Counted from the first letter of the stretch, positions 7,110-16,618 are shown. The stretch is DNA of 64,000 nt from Cellulomonas shaoxiangyii (GCF_004798685.1 NZ_CP039291.1:620001-684000), one strand, 5' to 3'. Notes: generated from the letters alone by a model not told the origin. Program-made: numbers and translations.

Positions 7110-8546
7110 ATGTCCCAGCGCACCAGGGCGGTCGCCCTGCTGGCCGCGGCACTGCTGGCGATGACGGGGATCGGTGCCGGCACCGCCACGTCCGCGCAGG
7201 CCGCAGCCGGCTGCAGGGTCGACTACGCCATCACGAACCAGTGGGGTGGCGGCTTCGGCGCCAACGTCACGATCACCAACGTCGGCGACCCGCTCACCGG
7301 CTGGACCGTCGGCTGGACGTTCGGCTCCGGCCAGCGGATCACGCAGGCGTGGAACGGCACGGCCACCCAGTCCGGCAGCACGGTCACCGTCAAGGACGCC
7401 GGCTGGAACGGCACGCTGCGCACCGGTGGCACCGCGAGCTTCGGCTTCAACGGCTCGTGGAGCGGCTCCAACCCCGTCCCGACGCAGTTCACCGTCAACG
7501 GCGTCGCCTGCACCGGCTCGGCCACGGCCACGCCGACCCCGACGCCCACGCGGACGCCGACCCCCACGCCCACCCCGACGCAGACGACGACCCCCCCGCC
7601 GCCCACCGGCACCACGCCCGTCGCGATCAACGGCCAGCTCCGCGTCTGCGGCGTCAACCTCTGCAACCAGTACGGCAACCCGATCCAGCTGCGCGGCATC
7701 AGCTCGCACGGCCTGCAGTGGTTCCCCGGCTGCTACAACACCGCCTCGCTGGACACGCTCGCGAACGACTGGAAGGCCGACGTCTTCCGCATCGCCATGT
7801 ACGTCAACGAGGACGGCTACGTCACGAACCCGGCCGGGTTCACGTCCCGCGTCAACGGGCTCGTCGACGAGGCCGAGAAGCGCGGCATGTACGCCATCGT
7901 GGACTTCCACACCCTCACGCCCGGTGACCCGAACGTGAACCTCGAGAACGCCAAGACGTTCTTCCGCAACGTCGCCACGCGCAACGCCGCGAAGACGAAC
8001 GTGATCTACGAGATCGCGAACGAGCCGAACGGCGTCTCGTGGGAGCAGATCCGCACCTACGCCAACCAGATCATCCCGATCATCCGCGCGGCGGACCCGG
8101 ACGCGGTGATCCTGGTCGGCACGCGGGGCTGGTCCTCGCTCGGCGTCTCCAACGGCTCGACCTCCGCGGAGATCGTGGCCAACCCGCTGACGTTCTCCAA
8201 CATCATGTACACGTTCCACTTCTACGCGGCGTCGCACCTCGACAACTACCGCGCGGAGGTCCGCAACGCCGCCGGCAAGATCCCGCTGTTCGTCTCCGAG
8301 TGGGGCACCACCAGCGCGACCGGCGGCGGCACGGTCGACCTCGCCAGCTCGACGGCGTGGCTCGACCTGCTCGACGAGCTCAAGATCAGCCACGTGAACT
8401 GGACGTACTCGGACGCGAACGAGAGCAGCGCCGCGTTCCGCCCGGGCACGTGCGCGGGCTCGAGCTACGGGACGTCGCAGCTGACGCAGTCCGGGCAGTT
8501 CGTCCGCAGCCGCATCATGACGGCGGACAACTTCCCGACGCGCTGA
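7110..8546 (+). CDS. secreted endo-1,4-beta-glucanase, CBM2-linker-GH5
   Basis: A 478-residue secreted cellulase. Residues 1-32 are a signal peptide ending ATSAQA-A; residues ~33-135 form a family 2 cellulose-binding module (GCRVDYAITNQWGGGFGANV, SWSGSNPVPTQF, with a Cys pair at its ends); residues ~136-165 are a Pro-Thr linker; the rest is GH5. The proton donor Glu305 is in YEIANEPNGV and the nucleophile Glu397 in LFVSEWGT. It should cut internal beta-1,4 bonds of cellulose outside the cell. GAGGAGA precedes the ATG. Close in design to Cellulomonas endoglucanases. It is monocistronic, with a hairpin terminator downstream and a palindrome upstream. Confidence 0.93.
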   Translation: MSQRTRAVALLAAALLAMTGIGAGTATSAQAAAGCRVDYAITNQWGGGFGANVTITNVGDPLTGWTVGWTFGSGQRITQAWNGTATQSGSTVTVKDAGWNGTLRTGGTASFGFNGSWSGSNPVPTQFTVNGVACTGSATATPTPTPTRTPTPTPTPTQTTTPPPPTGTTPVAINGQLRVCGVNLCNQYGNPIQLRGISSHGLQWFPGCYNTASLDTLANDWKADVFRIAMYVNEDGYVTNPAGFTSRVNGLVDEAEKRGMYAIVDFHTLTPGDPNVNLENAKTFFRNVATRNAAKTNVIYEIANEPNGVSWEQIRTYANQIIPIIRAADPDAVILVGTRGWSSLGVSNGSTSAEIVANPLTFSNIMYTFHFYAASHLDNYRAEVRNAAGKIPLFVSEWGTTSATGGGTVDLASSTAWLDLLDELKISHVNWTYSDANESSAAFRPGTCAGSSYGTSQLTQSGQFVRSRIMTADNFPTR

Positions 8547-8568
8547 CCGGCCCGGGCCGGCAGCACGT

Positions 8569-8611
8569 CACCGCCGCCCCGGTGGGCCCCGCGCCCGCCG
8601 GGGCGGCGGTG
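8569..8611 (+). terminator. hairpin terminator after the GH5 gene
   Basis: A perfect 14-bp stem (CACCGCCGCCCCGG at 8569-8582 with its complement at 8598-8611) encloses a 15-nt loop, 22 bp after the cellulase stop. No T-run follows, as is usual in high-GC actinobacteria. Confidence 0.65.
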
Positions 8612-8752
8612 CGTGCGCGCCGCGCCCACGTGCCGGGACGGTGCGGTGGTCGGCCCACCCGGCGCCGGTACGCTGAGCGCGTCTGCCGACCCGCGGCGCG
8701 GGACCGGTGAGGGCGAGCCGCCCCCGGACCCGGGCCCCCACCGAGGGAACCG

Positions 8753-11155
8753 ATGACCACCGCACCTGTGCGCCCCGCCGCCGCGCCCGCCCCGCAGCAC
8801 GCGTCCGACACGGTCGAGAACGCCGCCGCGACCCCCGACCAGGCCCAGCCGTTCGCCGAGCTCGGCCTCAAGCCGGACGAGTACCAGCGCATCCGCGACA
8901 TCCTCGGCCGGCGTCCCACGGCCGCCGAGCTCGCCATGTACTCCGTCATGTGGTCGGAGCACTGCTCGTACAAGTCGTCGAAGACGCACCTGCGCCAGTT
9001 CGGCGAGAAGACGACGCCGGCGATGCGGGAGCACCTGCTCGTCGGCATCGGCGAGAACGCCGGCGTCGTCGACATCGGCGACGGCTGGGCCGTCACGTTC
9101 AAGGTCGAGTCGCACAACCACCCGTCGTACGTCGAGCCGTACCAGGGCGCCGCGACGGGCGTCGGCGGCATCGTCCGCGACATCATCTCGATGGGCGCGC
9201 GGCCCGTCGCGGTCATGGACCAGCTGCGGTTCGGTGCGGTCGACCACCCCGACACGGCGCGCGTCGTGCACGGCGTCGTCTCCGGCGTCGGGGGGTACGG
9301 CAACAGCCTCGGCCTGCCGAACATCGGCGGCGAGCTCGTGTTCGACGCCTGCTACCAGGGCAACCCGCTCGTCAACGCGCTGTGCCTGGGCGTGCTGCGG
9401 CACGAGGACATCCACCTGGCCAACGCGTCGGGCGTCGGCAACAAGGTCGTCCTGTTCGGCGCGCGCACGGGCGGCGACGGCATCGGCGGGGCCTCGATCC
9501 TCGCGTCGGAGACGTTCGACGACACCAAGCCGAGCAAGCGCCCGAGCGTGCAGGTCGGCGACCCGTTCATGGAGAAGGTGCTCATCGAGTGCTGCCTCGA
9601 GCTGTACGCCGCCCGGGTGGTGGAGGGCATCCAGGACCTCGGCGCGGCCGGCATCTCGTGCGCGACGAGCGAGCTCGCCTCGAACGGTGACGGCGGCATG
9701 CACGTCGACCTCGAGAACGTGCTGCTGCGCGACCCGACGCTCACCGCCGGCGAGATCCTCATGTCGGAGTCGCAGGAGCGCATGATGGCCGTGGTCCGGC
9801 CGGAGAAGCTCGAGGAGTTCCTCGCGATCACGGGGAAGTGGGACGTCGAGACCGCCGTCATCGGCGAGGTCACCGGCACCGGCCGCCTGACGATCGACCA
9901 CTTCGGGCAGCGCATCGTCGACGTCGACCCGAAGACCGTGGCGCACGAGGGGCCCGTCTACGACCGGCCGTACGCGCGCCCCGCGTGGCAGGACGCGCTC
10001 GTCGCCGACTCGCTCAGCACCCCCGAGGGGCAGCAGCGGTACGCGCGCCCGTCCACCCAGGCGGAGCTGCGCGAGACCGTGCTGCGCCTGCTCGGCTCGC
10101 CGAACCTCGCGTCCCCGGCGTGGGTCACCGACCAGTACGACCGGTTCGTGCAGGGCAACACCGCCCTCGCGCAGCCCGACGACGCGGGCGTGGTCCGCGT
10201 CGACGAGACGACGGGCCTCGGCGTCGCCCTGGCGACCGACGCGAACGGCCGGTTCGCCAAGCTCGACCCGTACACGGGTGCGCAGCTCGCGCTCGCGGAG
10301 GCGTACCGCAACGTCGCGACGTCGGGTGCCCGTCCGCTCGCCGTGACCGACTGCCTCAACTTCGGCAGCCCCGAGCACCCGGACTCGATGTGGCAGCTCG
10401 TCGAGGCGATCCGCGGCCTCGCCGACGCGTGCCGGACGCTCGAGGTGCCCGTCACCGGCGGCAACGTCTCGCTCTACAACGGCACGGGGGAGCCCGGTCA
10501 GCTCGACTCCTCGATCCACCCGACGCCGGTCGTCGGCGTGCTGGGCGTGCTCGACGACGTGGCCCACGCGGTCGCGTCGGGCTGGCGCGCACCCGGCCAG
10601 GCCGTCTACCTGCTCGGCACGACGCGCGGCGAGCTCGACGGGTCCGCGTGGGCCGACGTCGTGCACGACCACCTCGGCGGCACCCCGCCGCGCGTCGACC
10701 TCGACGCCGAGCGCCGGCTCGCGCAGGTGCTCGCCACGGCGGCCCGCGACGACCTGGTGGACGCGGCGCACGACCTGTCGGAGGGCGGCCTCGCGCAGGC
10801 CCTCGTGGAGTCGAGCCTGCGGTACGGCATGGGCGTGCAGGTCACCCTCGACGGCGTGTGCGCGCGCGACGGCGTCACGCCGTTCGAGGCGCTGTTCGCC
10901 GAGTCCACGGCACGCGCGCTCGTCGCCGTGCCGCGGTCGGAGGAGGTCCGCTTCGCCGACCTGTGCACCGCGCGCGGCGTGCCGGTGATCCGCCTGGGCG
11001 AGACCGCCGAGACGTGCGAGCCCGGCGCCGGCACGGTCGCGGGCGACCCCGAGCACGCGCACGAGGCCGCGGTCGAGATCGCGGGGCTGTTCACGCTGCC
11101 GCTGTCCGAGGGCCGTGAGGTCTGGGAGGGCACGCTGCCGCGCCTGTTCGGCTGA
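8753..11155 (+). CDS. purL: phosphoribosylformylglycinamidine synthase, PurL subunit
   Basis: An 800-residue small-type PurL, catalysing ATP-dependent conversion of FGAR to FGAM in purine synthesis together with PurQ and PurS (not in this window). Signature stretches are [38 protein letters not shown], a second half with [15 protein letters not shown] and [10 protein letters not shown], giving the duplicated PurM-like fold. ATG 8753 is preceded by GAGGGAACC. It is a single gene here; the other purine genes, purF and purM, lie 6.4 kb downstream, separated by RNA and cell-wall genes and cenA. Confidence 0.97.
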   Translation: MTTAPVRPAAAPAPQHASDTVENAAATPDQAQPFAELGLKPDEYQRIRDILGRRPTAAELAMYSVMWSEHCSYKSSKTHLRQFGEKTTPAMREHLLVGIGENAGVVDIGDGWAVTFKVESHNHPSYVEPYQGAATGVGGIVRDIISMGARPVAVMDQLRFGAVDHPDTARVVHGVVSGVGGYGNSLGLPNIGGELVFDACYQGNPLVNALCLGVLRHEDIHLANASGVGNKVVLFGARTGGDGIGGASILASETFDDTKPSKRPSVQVGDPFMEKVLIECCLELYAARVVEGIQDLGAAGISCATSELASNGDGGMHVDLENVLLRDPTLTAGEILMSESQERMMAVVRPEKLEEFLAITGKWDVETAVIGEVTGTGRLTIDHFGQRIVDVDPKTVAHEGPVYDRPYARPAWQDALVADSLSTPEGQQRYARPSTQAELRETVLRLLGSPNLASPAWVTDQYDRFVQGNTALAQPDDAGVVRVDETTGLGVALATDANGRFAKLDPYTGAQLALAEAYRNVATSGARPLAVTDCLNFGSPEHPDSMWQLVEAIRGLADACRTLEVPVTGGNVSLYNGTGEPGQLDSSIHPTPVVGVLGVLDDVAHAVASGWRAPGQAVYLLGTTRGELDGSAWADVVHDHLGGTPPRVDLDAERRLAQVLATAARDDLVDAAHDLSEGGLAQALVESSLRYGMGVQVTLDGVCARDGVTPFEALFAESTARALVAVPRSEEVRFADLCTARGVPVIRLGETAETCEPGAGTVAGDPEHAHEAAVEIAGLFTLPLSEGREVWEGTLPRLFG

Positions 11156-11270
11156 CGCCGGCGTACGCGCGCAGGACCGCACCAGGGGTGGGCAGGGTCA
11201 GGTCGGTCACGAGGTCGTCCGGGTCAGGGCTGGTGGGCGGCGGCGGCGCGGGGACGGCGACATCGCCCCG

Positions 11271-11338
11271 CGACCGGCGCCCCCGCCCGACCGGCGCCCC
11301 CGCCCGACCGGCGCCCCCGCCCGACCGGCGCACCCGCC
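11271..11338. repeat. 17-bp tandem repeat between purL and the RNase gene
   Basis: Four head-to-tail copies of CGACCGGCGCCCCCGCC (11271-11287, 11288-11304, 11305-11321, 11322-11338, the last with one mismatch) end about 10 bp before the -10 element of the ribonuclease gene. The unit length is not a multiple of three, consistent with it being non-coding. Confidence 0.9.
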
Positions 11339-11348
11339 CGCCGCCACC

Positions 11349-11354
11349 TAGAGT
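11349..11354 (+). promoter_or_regulatory. -10 element for a leaderless start
   Basis: TAGAGT sits 6 nt upstream of the GTG at 11361. The tandem repeat fills the -35 side, so its copy number could influence promoter strength. Confidence 0.5.
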
Positions 11355-11360
11355 CGGCGC

Positions 11361-12896
11361 GTGCCCGGCCGCCCCGTCCGTCTTGCCGCTGCGCCCGCCG
11401 ACGCCGCCGAGGTCGCCGCGGGCCTGGAGTCCCTGCGTGCCGAGGTGGGGGTGGTCAGCGACTGGCCCGCCGACGCGCTCGCCGAGGCCGAGCACGCGGC
11501 CCGCACCGGCGCGGCACCGGGCGCCGAGGAGCGCGCGGAGCTGCACGCGCGCGCCGACCGCACCGACATCCCGTTCGTCACCGTCGACCCGGCCGGCTCC
11601 ACGGACCTCGACCAGGCCGTGCACGTGGCGCCGCACGGTCGCGGCTGGCGCGTCCACTACGCGATCGCGGACGTCGCGTCGTTCGTGCGGCCCGGCGGCG
11701 CGCTGGACGCCGCGACGCAGGAGCGCGGCACCACGGTCTACGCGCCCGACGGTCGCGTGCCGCTGCACCCCGAGGTGCTCTCGGAGGGGGCGGCGAGCCT
11801 CCTGCCCGGGCAGGCGCGCCCCGCCGTGCTGTGGCGCGTCGACCTCGACGCCGACGGCGAGCCGGTGGACGTCCAGGTCGAGCGCGCCGTGGTCCGCAGC
11901 CGGGCGCAGCTGACGTACGAGGGCGTGCAGGAGGCGCTCGACGCCGGCACGGCCGACGACGTGCTCGCCGGCGTCCGGGCCGTCGGGCTGCTGCGCGAGG
12001 AGCGCGAGCGTGCCCGCGGCGGCGTCTCGCTCGACGTCCCGGAGCAGGAGGTCGTGCCCGACCCCGCCGGGGGCTGGTCGCTCCGGTTCCGCCGCACCCT
12101 GCCGGTCGAGGGGTGGAACGCCCAGATCTCCCTGCTCACGGGCGCCGTCGCGGCGCGCATCATGCTCGACGCCGGGGTCGGCGTGCTGCGCACCCTGCCG
12201 CCGGCGGACGCCCGCGACGTCGACCGGCTGCGCCGCACGGCCGCGGCCCTGGAGATCCCGTGGGACGCCGACGAGCCGTACGGCGACCTGCTGCCGCGCC
12301 TGGACTCGGCGGTCGACGGCCACGCCGCCTTCCTGCAGGAGGCGACGTCGCTCTTCCGTGGCGCCGCCTACGTCGCCTTCGGCGGCGCCGACGGCGCACC
12401 GGCACCCGCGGGCGAGGCGGCCGAGCACGCCGCGATCCGGCTGCCGTACGCGCACGTCACCGCGCCCCTGCGGCGCCTCGTGGACCGCTACGGCACGGAG
12501 GTCTGCCTCGCCGTGACGGCGGGACGGGAGGTGCCCGCGTGGGTGCGCGACGCCCTGCCCGGGCTGCCCGCGACCATGGCGGGCACCGGGCGGCGGGCGA
12601 GCGCGTTCGACCGCGGGGTGCTCGACCTGGTCGAGGCCGTCGTGCTCGCCCCGTCCGTGGGCCGCACGTTCGTCGGCGTGGTCGTCGACGCCGACGAGCC
12701 GCGGGACGGGGAGGCCCGGGGGCAGCTGCAGCTGCGCGAGCCGGCCGTGCGTGCGCGCGTGACGGGGGCGGCCCCCCTGCCCCTGGGCGACGCCGTCGAG
12801 GCGCGGCTGACCGAGGCGTCGGTGCCACACCGTCGGGTGGTGTTCGCGCTCGAACGTCCGGTTCGTCCCGAATCGCGCCTAGCATCGCGCGGGTGA
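11361..12896 (+). CDS. RNB-domain ribonuclease (RNase II/R family)
   Basis: A 511-residue 3'-5' exoribonuclease-like protein. The RNB catalytic core is clear: TVDPAGSTDLDQAVHV with the Asp cluster that binds Mg, YAIADVASFVRPG, DGRVPLHPEVLSEGAASLLP, and near the end RLPYAHVTAPLRRLVDRYG. It is shorter than RNase R and lacks visible cold-shock and S1 domains at the ends, as in the short actinobacterial RNB proteins. Probably degrades RNA in the cytoplasm. Its last codons contain the -10 of the next gene, with which it overlaps by 4 nt (GTGA). Confidence 0.88.
   Translation: MPGRPVRLAAAPADAAEVAAGLESLRAEVGVVSDWPADALAEAEHAARTGAAPGAEERAELHARADRTDIPFVTVDPAGSTDLDQAVHVAPHGRGWRVHYAIADVASFVRPGGALDAATQERGTTVYAPDGRVPLHPEVLSEGAASLLPGQARPAVLWRVDLDADGEPVDVQVERAVVRSRAQLTYEGVQEALDAGTADDVLAGVRAVGLLREERERARGGVSLDVPEQEVVPDPAGGWSLRFRRTLPVEGWNAQISLLTGAVAARIMLDAGVGVLRTLPPADARDVDRLRRTAAALEIPWDADEPYGDLLPRLDSAVDGHAAFLQEATSLFRGAAYVAFGGADGAPAPAGEAAEHAAIRLPYAHVTAPLRRLVDRYGTEVCLAVTAGREVPAWVRDALPGLPATMAGTGRRASAFDRGVLDLVEAVVLAPSVGRTFVGVVVDADEPRDGEARGQLQLREPAVRARVTGAAPLPLGDAVEARLTEASVPHRRVVFALERPVRPESRLASRG
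12880..12885 (+). promoter_or_regulatory. -10 element inside the RNase gene end
   Basis: TAGCAT lies within the last codons of the ribonuclease gene, 7 nt before the GTG at 12893, so the VanY-like gene may have its own leaderless transcript besides read-through. Confidence 0.45.
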
Positions 12897-13717
12897 CCCC
12901 CTCGCGTGGACGCCTGACCGTCGTGGTGCTGGCCGCAGCGGCGGTGCTCGTGGTCGCCGGCGCGGTGCTGTGGCCGCGCGTGGACGACGCCCTGACGGTG
13001 GGCACGGCGCTCGGGCGCACGCACGAGCCCAAGCCGTGGGCTGCCGCGCTGTCGGCGCCGACGGTGCCCACCCGCGAGAGTGCGGGCACCGCCGCCCCGA
13101 CGTCGGCGCCGACGCCGGCGTTCGACCTGGCCCAGCACTCGTCGTCCGACCCCGCGTCGCCGTGGGTCGTCGTCAACAAGCAGCACCCGCTGCCCGCGGA
13201 CCACGTCCCGCCGGACATCGTGGAGGTCGAGGGCGTGCAGGTCCGCGGGCTGGCCGCGGCCGACCTGACGGCGATGCTGACGACCGCCCGCGCCGAGGGC
13301 GTCGCGCTGGGCGTGCGCAGCGGCTACCGGTCCTACGACGTGCAGGCGGCGGCGCGCGCCGACATCGAGGCACGCCGGGGCTTCGCGCACGCCGAGCGCT
13401 ACAGCGCGCGGCCCGGGCACTCGGAGCACCAGACGGGCCTGGCCGTCGACGTGGTCAGCGGCTCCACCCCGTCCTGCGACCTGCAGACGTGCTTCGCGAC
13501 CACGCCCGAGGGCACGTGGGTCGCCGCGCGCGCCGGCGAGTTCGGCTTCGTCGTGCGGTACACCGAGCAGAACACCGACGTCACGGGTTACGCGCCGGAG
13601 GGCTGGCACCTGCGCTGGGTCGGCCGTGAGCTCACGGCGTGGCTGGCGGCCAACGGCACGCCGTCGCTCGAGGAGGCGCTCGGCGTCACCGGGGGACCGG
13701 AGTACGTGGGCGGCTGA
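12893..13717 (+). CDS. D-alanyl-D-alanine carboxypeptidase, VanY family (M15)
   Basis: A 274-residue extracytoplasmic zinc peptidase. Residues ~7-27 are a hydrophobic membrane anchor or signal segment (RLTVVVLAAAAVLVVAGAVL), followed by an Ala/Pro/Thr linker and the M15B/VanY core: VNKQHPLPADHVPPDI, GVRSGYRSYDVQ, the metal-binding SEHQTGLAVD and EGWHLRWVG. It should trim terminal D-Ala from peptidoglycan stem peptides. No van resistance genes are near, so a housekeeping cell-wall role is likely. The unusual partner upstream is the RNB ribonuclease. Confidence 0.87.
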   Translation: MTPSRGRLTVVVLAAAAVLVVAGAVLWPRVDDALTVGTALGRTHEPKPWAAALSAPTVPTRESAGTAAPTSAPTPAFDLAQHSSSDPASPWVVVNKQHPLPADHVPPDIVEVEGVQVRGLAAADLTAMLTTARAEGVALGVRSGYRSYDVQAAARADIEARRGFAHAERYSARPGHSEHQTGLAVDVVSGSTPSCDLQTCFATTPEGTWVAARAGEFGFVVRYTEQNTDVTGYAPEGWHLRWVGRELTAWLAANGTPSLEEALGVTGGPEYVGG

Positions 13718-13795
13718 CGGCCCCGTCCCGGTTCGCCCGGCAGGTGCCCGTCGCGCCGGCGGAAAATGCGCGTGCCGCGTCGTCCGCGGCGCGCC

Positions 13796-13801
13796 TACCG
13801 T
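13796..13801 (+). promoter_or_regulatory. -10 element for a leaderless start
   Basis: TACCGT is 7 nt before the ATG at 13809 of rsgA; the region between shows no purine-rich ribosome binding site. Confidence 0.5.
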
Positions 13802-13808
13802 CGCCGGC

Positions 13809-14855
13809 ATGACCTCCGCGGAGCCGCCGGCCCGACCGGCCCGCGTGACCGGCCCGTGCCGCGTCGTGCGCGCCGACCGCGGCGCGCTCCTCGTCGTCCC
13901 CGCGGACGACCTCGGCGCCGCCCCGGTGCGCGTCGGGCTCGACCGGGACGGGCTCGTCCCGCTGGACGCGTCGCGCGTGCCGCCGACCGTGGGGGACCTC
14001 GTCGAGGTCGAGCAGCCGGACGACCGGACGCCCGCCCACGTCGCCCGGCTGCACCCGCGGCGCACGGCGCTCGTCCGCGACTCCGCGGGCCGCACGTCCC
14101 TCCCGCAGGTCCTCGCGGCGAACGTCGACGTGGTCCTGGTCGTCGAGCACCTCGACCCCGACCCGGACCTCGGTCGGGTCGAGCGGCTCCTGACGCTCGC
14201 GTGGCGGTCCGGCGCGACGCCGGTCGTGGTCCTGACGAAGGCCGACCTGGTGCCCGACCCCGCGGGGATGGCCGCCGACGTGGCGGGTGTGGCGCTCGGC
14301 GTCGACGTCCACGCGGTGGGCGTGCCGACGGGGTACGGCCTCGAGCCGCTGCGGGCGCTCCTGGGCCCGGGCGTCGCGCTCGTCGCCGTCGGGCCGTCGG
14401 GGGCCGGCAAGTCGACGCTGGTGAACGCGCTCGCGGGCCGCGAGGTGATGGCCACGGGGGAGCGCCGCGGGGACGGCCGGGGCCGGCACACGACGACGCA
14501 CCGCGAGCTGGTCCCGCTCGCGGGCGGCGCGGTGCTCGTCGACACCCCCGGCATCCGTGGCGTCGGCCTCGTCGCCGACGCGGACGCCCTCGACGCGACG
14601 TTCGCCGACGTGGCGGCGCTCGCGGCGCGCTGCCGCTTCCGCGACTGCGCGCACCGGGCCGAGCCGGGGTGCGCGGTCCGGGAGGCGCTCGAGAGCGGTG
14701 CGCTCGACGCCCGCCGCTACGACAGCTGGCGGCGCCTCGCCAAGGAGGCCGCGTGGCAGGCCCGGCGCTCCGACGCGCGGCTCGCCGCGGAGGAGCGGGC
14801 GCGCTGGCGGCGTGCCACGCGGGAGTACCACCGCGACGTCCGCACGCGTCCCTGA
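13809..14855 (+). CDS. rsgA: ribosome small subunit-dependent GTPase A
   Basis: A 348-residue circularly permuted GTPase that helps mature the 30S subunit. The G motifs appear in the permuted order: TKADLV (G4), then GPSGAGKSTLVNAL (P-loop, about residue 195), GRHTTTHRELV, and DTPGIRGVGL (G3). A C-terminal zinc-binding segment CRFRDCAHRAEPGC and a basic tail follow. The N-terminal ~90 residues would be the OB-fold. It ends 251 bp before cenA and starts from its own promoter. Confidence 0.93.
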   Translation: MTSAEPPARPARVTGPCRVVRADRGALLVVPADDLGAAPVRVGLDRDGLVPLDASRVPPTVGDLVEVEQPDDRTPAHVARLHPRRTALVRDSAGRTSLPQVLAANVDVVLVVEHLDPDPDLGRVERLLTLAWRSGATPVVVLTKADLVPDPAGMAADVAGVALGVDVHAVGVPTGYGLEPLRALLGPGVALVAVGPSGAGKSTLVNALAGREVMATGERRGDGRGRHTTTHRELVPLAGGAVLVDTPGIRGVGLVADADALDATFADVAALAARCRFRDCAHRAEPGCAVREALESGALDARRYDSWRRLAKEAAWQARRSDARLAAEERARWRRATREYHRDVRTRP

Positions 14856-14915
14856 CGGGCGGCACCGGCGTCCGACCCGTCCGGAGGTCGCGCCGCCGGG
14901 TCCCGGCGGCCGCGG

Positions 14916-14925
14916 GAAGCGCTTC
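14916..14925. promoter_or_regulatory. GAAGCGCTTC palindrome upstream of cenA
   Basis: A perfect 10-bp palindrome, GAAGCGCTTC, lies 182 bp before the cenA start. The central AGCGCT resembles LacI/CebR-type operators that control cellulase genes in actinobacteria by response to cello-oligosaccharides. AT-richer sequence with a possible promoter (TGACAAAACGATTAGG) lies 20-35 bp downstream. Confidence 0.5.
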
Positions 14926-15106
14926 GATGTCGCGGGCTTCGTGACAAAACGATTAGGGAACCGCCGTGCGCTCGCCCCGGCGGAGGTTCGTCGGGTTTGC
15001 TCAGGGCGATCGCGCGAGGCGCCGACGTCATCGACGACGGCCGCTCCCCGCGCCACCGGTGCCCGCGCCTCGCGCGGAGCTCACCCTCCCGACCCGAGGA
15101 GCGCAC

Positions 15107-16507
15107 ATGTCCCCCCGCACGACGACGGTGACGTCCGTCCGCCGGAAGGTGGCCGCCGCGGTCGCCGCCGCCGCGGTCGTCACCGCGGGCCTCACGGCCC
15201 TGACCAGCACCGCCGCCCAGGCCGCACCCGGCTGCCGCGTCTCCTACGCCGTCAGCAGCCAGTGGCCCGGCGGCTTCGGCGCCAACGTCACCGTGACCAA
15301 CCTCGGCGACCCCCTGACGAGCTGGGACCTGCGCTGGACGCTCGCGTCCGGGCAGCAGATCGGCCAGCTCTGGAACGGCGCGCTGACGACCTCCGGCTCG
15401 CAGGTCTCGGTGCGCAACATCGGCTGGAACGGCTCGGTGCCCACCAACGGCACCGTTACGTTCGGCTTCAACGGGTCGTGGTCGGGGAGCAACCCCGTGC
15501 CGTCGCAGTTCACGCTGAACGGCACCGTCTGCACCGGCACGGTCGGTACGCCGCCCGCCACGCCCACGGCCACGCCGACCCCCACGCGGACGTCGACCCC
15601 GACGCCGACCCCCACGCGGACGCCGACGCCGACCCCCACGCCGACGACGACGCCGCCGCCCGTGACGTCCGGCTCGCTCTACGTCGACACGGCCAACCAG
15701 TCCTACCGCGCGTGGCAGGCCGCGTCGGGCGCGGACAAGGCGCTGCTCGAGAAGATCGCCCTGACGCCGCAGGCGTACTGGGTGGGCAACTGGTCCGACG
15801 CGTCGGTCGCGCAGGCGGAGCTGCGCGACTACACGGGCCGGGCGCTCGCGGCCGGCAAGACGGCGACGATCGTCTTCTACGCCATCCCGGGCCGTGACTG
15901 CGGCTCGCACTCGGGCGGCGGCGTCGCCGAGTCCGAGTACGCCCGCTGGGTCGACCAGGTCGCCCAGGGCATCCAGGGCCGCCCGATCCTCATCCTCGAG
16001 CCGGACGCCCTCGCCCAGCTCGGCGACTGCGCCGGCCAGGGCGACCGCATCGGCTTCCTCAAGTACGCGGCTCGCGCGCTGACCCAGGCGGGTGCGCGCG
16101 TCTACATCGACGCCGGGCACTCGGCGTGGCTGACGGCCGCCGAGGCCGCCCGCCGCCTCCAGCTCGTCGGCTTCGAGCACGCGGTCGGCTTCGCGCTGAA
16201 CACGTCGAACTACCGCACGACCGCGGAGTCCATCGCGTACGGCCAGGAGATCTCCCGCCTGACCGGCGGCAGGACGTTCGTGATCGACACCTCGCGCAAC
16301 GGCAACGGCTCGAACGGCGAGTGGTGCAACCCGCGCGGGCGGGCGCTCGGTGAGCGACCCACCACGAGCACCGGCGTGGCCGGCCTCGACGCGCTGCTCT
16401 GGGTGAAGCTGCCCGGCGAGTCGGACGGCGCCTGCAACGGCGGCCCGGCCGCGGGTCAGTGGTGGCAGGAGATGGCCCTCGAGCTCGCCCGCAACGCGCG
16501 CTGGTGA
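15107..16507 (+). CDS. cenA: endoglucanase A, CBM2-linker-GH6
   Basis: A 466-residue secreted cellulase that strongly resembles Cellulomonas fimi CenA as I remember it. Order: signal peptide (residues 1-41, ending TAAQA-A), CBM2 (~42-147, beginning PGCRVSYAVSSQWPGGFGAN), Pro-Thr linker (~148-188), GH6 catalytic domain to the end. Two candidate catalytic Asp are visible, Asp264 in AIPGRDCGSHSGGG and Asp300 in LILEPDALAQLG; the ends GNGSNGEWCNPRGRALGERP and WVKLPGESDGACNGG are also typical of GH6. It hydrolyses internal cellulose bonds with inversion. CGAGGAGCG precedes the ATG. A strong hairpin follows, so it is probably monocistronic. Confidence 0.95.
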   Translation: MSPRTTTVTSVRRKVAAAVAAAAVVTAGLTALTSTAAQAAPGCRVSYAVSSQWPGGFGANVTVTNLGDPLTSWDLRWTLASGQQIGQLWNGALTTSGSQVSVRNIGWNGSVPTNGTVTFGFNGSWSGSNPVPSQFTLNGTVCTGTVGTPPATPTATPTPTRTSTPTPTPTRTPTPTPTPTTTPPPVTSGSLYVDTANQSYRAWQAASGADKALLEKIALTPQAYWVGNWSDASVAQAELRDYTGRALAAGKTATIVFYAIPGRDCGSHSGGGVAESEYARWVDQVAQGIQGRPILILEPDALAQLGDCAGQGDRIGFLKYAARALTQAGARVYIDAGHSAWLTAAEAARRLQLVGFEHAVGFALNTSNYRTTAESIAYGQEISRLTGGRTFVIDTSRNGNGSNGEWCNPRGRALGERPTTSTGVAGLDALLWVKLPGESDGACNGGPAAGQWWQEMALELARNARW

Positions 16508-16530
16508 GCTGACGCCGGCTCGCCGGCACC

Positions 16531-16571
16531 CGACGAGGCCGCGGACGTCCCCGACGTCCGCGGCCTCGTCG
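16531..16571 (+). terminator. strong hairpin terminator after cenA
   Basis: A perfect 19-bp stem (16531-16549 and 16553-16571) with a 3-nt CCC loop starts 24 bp after the cenA stop. Confidence 0.85.
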
Positions 16572-16606
16572 CGTCGGTCCCGACGGTCGGGCCCCGGGGC
16601 GTGCGG

Positions 16607-16612
16607 CAGGAT
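16607..16612 (+). promoter_or_regulatory. weak -10 element for a leaderless start
   Basis: CAGGAT lies 6 nt before the ATG at 16619, the same spacing as the other leaderless genes though the first base departs from TANNNT. Confidence 0.35.
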
Positions 16613-16618
16613 CGGCCC

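Noticed and set aside
8465..11182. 905-codon minus-strand frame opposite purL
   Set aside because: Antisense to an unmistakable PurL with no domain of its own.
11161..11240. Minus-strand stretch reading DPDDLVTDLTLPTPG
   Set aside because: No credible start codon; it runs into purL antisense.
11271..11338. Possible CRISPR or attachment-site repeats
   Set aside because: Head-to-tail 17-bp units without spacers or integrase gene.
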